Of a DNA stretch of 8,425 nt, positions 5,516-8,425 are shown piece after piece; within the stretch, counting starts at the first letter, position 1; each line of letters opens with the position of its first letter. The translations under genes and the position numbers were made by a program. Location: contig CANQHW010000047.1 in assembly GCA_947623855.1 (NCBI GenBank), forward strand, positions 1 to 8,425, given 5' to 3'. The notes beneath the pieces were generated by a model. It worked only from the letters and a program-made list of their open reading frames with translations, did not search any database and was not told the DNA's origin. Origin of the DNA: an uncultured Bacilli bacterium (lineage in GTDB: Bacteria > Bacillota_I > Bacilli_A > RF39 > UBA660).

Positions 5516-6580
5516 TTAACTAATATTTAAAGTTTGATTCTTTGGTTGAATCTCTACAAAAGTATTCCCATCATTAACGACTAAATCTTCTCCTGTACTT
5601 TTAACTTTATACTTTGTCTTACTACTCCTACTTTCTTTTTCCCAAGTAATAGGTATTGCTATTCCTTCACTAATATAATAACCTTCCCCACTACCTATAT
5701 TATCAAAATTTTGACGATTCTTCTCATCCCCTGTGATAGTAGAATTAGCAACTTGATAAACTATAATATTCTTAAAAGTATACTGTTCTTTAGTTACATA
5801 ATCTGTATGTGCTACTCCATTAACACTTCTTTTATATACTTTATTCTCCGTATCATAATCATAATGATTCCGATAAGCATTAGAAAAATCAATATCTACA
5901 CTCGTTGCTTCCACTGCTAACTCATCACTACCTAAATCTAAAGAATCCGCACTATAAGTTAAAAGTAACCCACCTTGTAATTCCTTCCTATAACCGTAGT
6001 AATCAACCGCTTCATTAAGCCTTTCCGTACTAGTATAAGCCGTGTGCTCCGTTGCTACGGGTAAGGTATTATCTTTCCAAAAGAACTTTGTACCACCCAT
6101 AATATTATTAATTCCTAAAGTTTTAATATCACTTTGGGCTTGTGGACTCCATCCCCAATGGGCATAATAAGCATCATTTTCTAAAACATAATCTAAATAG
6201 TAATGTCTTGCACTTCTAACCGTTCCAATCCGCTCCACATTAACATCTCTAAATAAAGCTAAATACCTAGTAATACCTCCTTCTACAATCATCTCATAAA
6301 TAATATACGCTTCTTGTAACCCACTTTGATAAGTTCTTGCAACATTAATATTATTAATCATCACCGCAAAAGGTCGACTCTTAGATTTTAAATCCACTAT
6401 TTGAATCTCTTTCACTTCTTCTGGTGTATACCCGTTTTCTGGACTCTCTTCATTATTAATTAAAGATTTATCTTTCCCTAAAAAAACAACTCCTAAAGAT
6501 ATCGCCCCAATTAATAAAATACTTCCCATAACTAAAGCTATCTTTCCCCGTTTATTTAATTTATTCCAAAATTTTTTCAT
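5516..6580 (-). CDS. DUF3048 domain protein (YerB-like), membrane-anchored
   Basis: A 354-residue extracytoplasmic protein of the YerB/DUF3048 family, whose biochemical role is not established. An N-terminal helix at 13-34 has no lipobox cysteine, so it is a signal anchor, whereas Bacillus YerB is, as I recall, a lipoprotein. The N-terminal DUF3048 domain is at ~66-195: RPFAVMINN (69-77), ARTYQSGLQEAYIIYEMIVEGGITR split as 81-105, GTVRSARHYY (119-128), and a conserved aromatic/His segment YAHWGWSPQAQ (139-149). A C-terminal DUF3048_C-like beta domain runs from ~228 to 348. These are clear family signatures and the length is normal. ATG 6580 has AGGTGA 4 nt upstream. It is the first gene of a probable unit yerB-like / small membrane protein / cdaA / cdaR, starting from its own promoter after the smpB terminator. 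Confidence 0.93.
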   Translation of the reverse strand: MKKFWNKLNKRGKIALVMGSILLIGAISLGVVFLGKDKSLINNEESPENGYTPEEVKEIQIVDLKSKSRPFAVMINNINVARTYQSGLQEAYIIYEMIVEGGITRYLALFRDVNVERIGTVRSARHYYLDYVLENDAYYAHWGWSPQAQSDIKTLGINNIMGGTKFFWKDNTLPVATEHTAYTSTERLNEAVDYYGYRKELQGGLLLTYSADSLDLGSDELAVEATSVDIDFSNAYRNHYDYDTENKVYKRSVNGVAHTDYVTKEQYTFKNIIVYQVANSTITGDEKNRQNFDNIGSGEGYYISEGIAIPITWEKESRSSKTKYKVKSTGEDLVVNDGNTFVEIQPKNQTLNIS

Positions 6581-6604
6581 TAAATCACCTATACTTGTAT
6601 TAAT

Positions 6605-6613
6605 AGTATACCA
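6605..6613 (-). promoter_or_regulatory. Extended -10 promoter of the yerB-like unit
   Basis: On the minus strand, TGGTATACT (6613-6605) is an extended -10 with 5 of 6 consensus bases in the hexamer. The expected -35 position falls in the U-rich tail of the smpB terminator and has no good match, so the TG extension would have to compensate. The leader to ATG 6580 would be about 18-20 nt. Confidence 0.5.
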
Positions 6614-6625
6614 TATTATTTTTAG

Positions 6626-6666
6626 AAAAAAAAGATTTAACCTCTTACCATTTTTTAGTTAAATCT
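6626..6666 (-). terminator. Intrinsic terminator after smpB
   Basis: On the minus strand, AGATTTAAC (6666-6658) pairs perfectly with GTTAAATCT (6641-6633) across a 16-nt loop, followed by seven further U (6632-6626). It ends the rnr-smpB unit about 25 nt after the smpB stop codon. Confidence 0.8.
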
Positions 6667-6691
6667 ATATATTATATTACCGAAAATGTAA

Positions 6692-7123
6692 CTAATTTTG
6701 AAGTCTTCTTGCTTCTCGCTCTAAATCCCGTTTCTTAATACTTTCTCTTTTATCATAAAGTTTTTTCCCCTTACATAATCCTAATAATACTTTAACTCGA
6801 TTATTTTTAAGATAAACTTTTAAAGGAACTAAAGTTAAACCTTGCTCTGCTACTTCTTTTTGTAATTTTCTTATTTCCTTTTTATGTAATAATAACTTTC
6901 TAGTTCTTCTCTCCTCATGATTAAAAATATTACCTTCATCATATTTAGGTATATACATATTAAGTAAGTATACTTCATTATTTCTTATAATAGCATAACT
7001 ATCTTTTAAATCGCCACTTTGATTTCTTAAGGCTTTAATCTCCGTACCAACTAAGGCAATACCACATTCATATTCACTTAGGATGAAGTAATCAAAGTAA
7101 GCTTTTTTATTCTTTAGTTCCAT
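6692..7123 (-). CDS. smpB: SmpB, tmRNA-binding protein of trans-translation
   Basis: Binds tmRNA (ssrA) and brings it to ribosomes stalled on mRNAs without a stop codon. With this start it has 143 residues; the family is usually about 150-160. Family hallmarks run the full length: NKKAYFDYFI (5-14), ECGIALVGTEIKALR (19-33), YLLNMYIPKYDEGN (52-65), ERRTRKLLLHKKEI (71-84), LTLVPLKVYLKN (96-107), KVLLGLCKGKKLYDKRE (111-127) and the basic C-terminal helix that enters the mRNA channel. I prefer ATG 7123 because GGTGA lies 5 nt upstream, the same arrangement as in cdaR; ATG 7135 (four residues longer) is possible but has no equal site. The gene overlaps the end of rnr by 17 bp, the common Firmicutes rnr-smpB order, which links RNA decay with ribosome rescue. 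ssrA is not in the window. Confidence 0.95.
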   Translation of the reverse strand: MELKNKKAYFDYFILSEYECGIALVGTEIKALRNQSGDLKDSYAIIRNNEVYLLNMYIPKYDEGNIFNHEERRTRKLLLHKKEIRKLQKEVAEQGLTLVPLKVYLKNNRVKVLLGLCKGKKLYDKRESIKKRDLEREARRLQN

Positions 7124-8425
7124 CTTCTTCACCATCTTCTACTAAGACAAAATCGACTGTACTATTTTCTTTACTAGCGGCGATACATTTTACTTTTACT
7201 TTATCTCCTAAACGATACGTTTTCTTAGTACTTTTACCGACCATGGCTAATAATTCCGGAACGTAGTTAAAGTAATCCCCTTTTAAAGTACTTACATGAA
7301 CTAAACCTTCGACTAAGTTATCTAAAACGACATAGAAACCAAAAGTTGTTATAGTATCAATCGTAGCGATATATTCTTCGTTAATATGACTTTCCATATA
7401 TTCGGCGACTTTCATATCAAAGCAATCACGTTCGGCATCATCGGCGGCTTGTTCTCTTTCACTAGAATGGGCGGCGATTAAAACTAAATTATTGCTTAAA
7501 CCTGATAACTCATTTCTATCGATTTCATGATTGAATAAATATTTTCGTAATAAGCGATGCACTGTTAAATCGGGAAATCTTCTAATTGGGGAGGTAAAAT
7601 GCGTATAAGCTCGACTTCCTAAACCAAAGTGCCCAATATTATCAGTACTATAAACGGCTTTCGCCATACTTCTAAGTAATAAATTAGATAAGGTACTAAA
7701 TTCTTTTTTATCGCGTAATTCATCTAGAATTTTTTGCATAGTTATAGGACTAGTTAGATTTACTTTTCCTTTAATACTATAACCTAGAATACTTATTAAA
7801 GATAGGAAGTCATTAACTTTTTCTTCGCGGGGTTTATCGTGAACCCGGTAGATAAATGGTAAATCCATATTATATATATAATCCGCAACAGCTTCATTAG
7901 CAGCAATCATAAAGTCTTCAATTAGGTTTTCGCCATCTTCTCTTTTAACTTTCTTAATATCAATCGCTTTACCTTGTTCATCTTGGACAATTTTAGCTTC
8001 TTCGCCCCCAAAATCAATGTAACCACGACCGACTTTTTCTTTTCTTAAGATATGAGCTAGTTCATTCATCTTGATTAAGGTATCTTTAAAAGGTGCATAC
8101 TCGGGATCAACGATATTACGCATTAAAATATCATTCTTCTTCCGGCTTTTGATATAACTAGGGAAAATCTCCGCATTTAATATTTTACCTTTATTATCAA
8201 TATCCATTTCACAAGAAATGGTAAGTCTTACAACGCCTTCATTTAAAGAACAAATACCATTAGATAGTTTATGTGGTAGCATAGGGATTACCGTATCCGC
8301 AAGATAATGGGAAGTACCTCGTTCATAGGCGGCATCTCCTAAAGCGGTATTTTCTTTAACATAATTACTAACATCAGCGATATGCACTCCTAAACGATAG
8401 ATACCATTTTCCCCTATTTCTAAAC
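7107..8425 (-). CDS. rnr: RNase R, 3' to 5' exoribonuclease, 5' end cut by window edge
   Basis: A processive 3'-5' exoribonuclease that degrades structured RNA and, with SmpB-tmRNA, the defective messages of stalled ribosomes. 438 residues are visible. The reading frame is open to the window edge: the segment LEIGENGIYRLGVHIADVS shows that the GTG at 8387 encodes Val inside the RNB domain and is not a start. RNB features in the fragment are GVHIADVSNYV, ADTVIPMLPHKLSNGICSLN, YRVHDKP (191-197) and YTHFTSPIRRFPDLTVHRLL split over ~273-292. The metal-binding aspartate cluster should lie just beyond the edge. A C-terminal S1 RNA-binding domain spans about 348-427 (EEYIATIDTITTFGFYVVL, LVEGLVHVSTL). 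The tail is short and acidic instead of Lys-rich. smpB begins within its last codons. RNase II is unlikely given the smpB linkage and the RNase R-like motifs. Confidence 0.96.
   Translation of the reverse strand, partial: LEIGENGIYRLGVHIADVSNYVKENTALGDAAYERGTSHYLADTVIPMLPHKLSNGICSLNEGVVRLTISCEMDIDNKGKILNAEIFPSYIKSRKKNDILMRNIVDPEYAPFKDTLIKMNELAHILRKEKVGRGYIDFGGEEAKIVQDEQGKAIDIKKVKREDGENLIEDFMIAANEAVADYIYNMDLPFIYRVHDKPREEKVNDFLSLISILGYSIKGKVNLTSPITMQKILDELRDKKEFSTLSNLLLRSMAKAVYSTDNIGHFGLGSRAYTHFTSPIRRFPDLTVHRLLRKYLFNHEIDRNELSGLSNNLVLIAAHSSEREQAADDAERDCFDMKVAEYMESHINEEYIATIDTITTFGFYVVLDNLVEGLVHVSTLKGDYFNYVPELLAMVGKSTKKTYRLGDKVKVKCIAASKENSTVDFVLVEDGEEDGTKE
7129..7133 (-). promoter_or_regulatory. 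Shine-Dalgarno favouring smpB start at 7123
   Basis: GGTGA lies inside the end of rnr, 5 nt before ATG 7123, and can pair with the UCACC part of the 16S rRNA 3' end. It also overlaps the alternative ATG at 7135-7133, which therefore cannot use it. Confidence 0.55.

Noticed and set aside
5711..5920. Plus-strand open frame of 69 codons inside the yerB-like gene
   Set aside because: Antisense to a conserved domain, low-complexity Ile/Ser-rich translation, no ribosome site.
8385..8387. GTG as the start of the RNase R gene
   Set aside because: The frame stays open to the window edge and the residues before it (IYRLG) continue the conserved RNB motif, so this is an internal Val and the gene is 5'-truncated.
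1..8425. Possible recoding or loss of TGA
   Set aside because: The nine visible stop codons are TAA or TAG and none is TGA, but nine is too few in AT-rich DNA to mean anything. Trp is TGG where checked and no frame needs TGA as sense.
1..8425. Mobile element, prophage, CRISPR or defence genes
   Set aside because: No transposase, integrase, direct-repeat array or defence-type domain appears on either strand; all genes look like chromosomal core or envelope genes.

Overview
The window comes from an AT-rich, low-GC Gram-positive-type bacterium. The gene set (cdaA-cdaR, rnr-smpB, a YerB-like DUF3048 protein, a DUF378 protein and Cys-lipoproteins), AGGAGG/GGTGA ribosome binding sites and TTGACA/TGnTATAAT promoters all point to Bacillota. 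The style best fits the Bacilli/Erysipelotrichia/RF39-like lineages of the gut, but that placement is inference. Every Trp codon I checked is TGG and no CDS has an in-frame TGA, so the standard bacterial code applies. Spacers are short (12 to about 111 bp) and there is no gene-free stretch over 300 bp. No tRNA, rRNA, mobile element or CRISPR array is visible.

Right side (minus strand, transcribed right to left): the 3' part of rnr (RNase R) overlaps smpB, the classic RNA-quality-control/trans-translation pair, and ends in a strong hairpin terminator at about 6626-6666. Next comes a probable four-gene unit with an extended -10 promoter: a membrane-anchored DUF3048 (YerB-like) protein, a 90-residue single-pass membrane protein of unknown function, cdaA (c-di-AMP synthase) and cdaR (its YbbR-repeat regulator). 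A second, near-consensus promoter sits directly in front of cdaA. cdaA and cdaR overlap by 8 bp. glmM, the usual third member of this cluster, is absent: cdaR runs straight into a terminator.

Middle: a small DUF378 two-helix membrane protein is the only plus-strand gene. It converges on cdaR, and the two stop codons lie at the two ends of one shared bidirectional terminator. It diverges from a lipoprotein with a LolA-like domain followed by a DUF4367-like domain.

Left side (minus strand): the lipoprotein, a membrane-anchored and apparently cysteine-free thioredoxin-like protein, and an S41 C-terminal-processing protease with a PDZ domain. The protease runs off the left edge just before its catalytic lysine. 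The thioredoxin-like and protease genes each have their own clear promoter, and the lipoprotein and thioredoxin-like genes each end in their own hairpin, so these look like separate transcription units.

Functionally this is an envelope and second-messenger neighbourhood: c-di-AMP synthesis and its extracytoplasmic sensor, several surface-anchored proteins of unknown function, and an envelope protease. I see no accessory or defence system. The least explained parts are the small protein between yerB and cdaA, the long N-terminal extension of CdaR, and the Cys-free thioredoxin-like protein.
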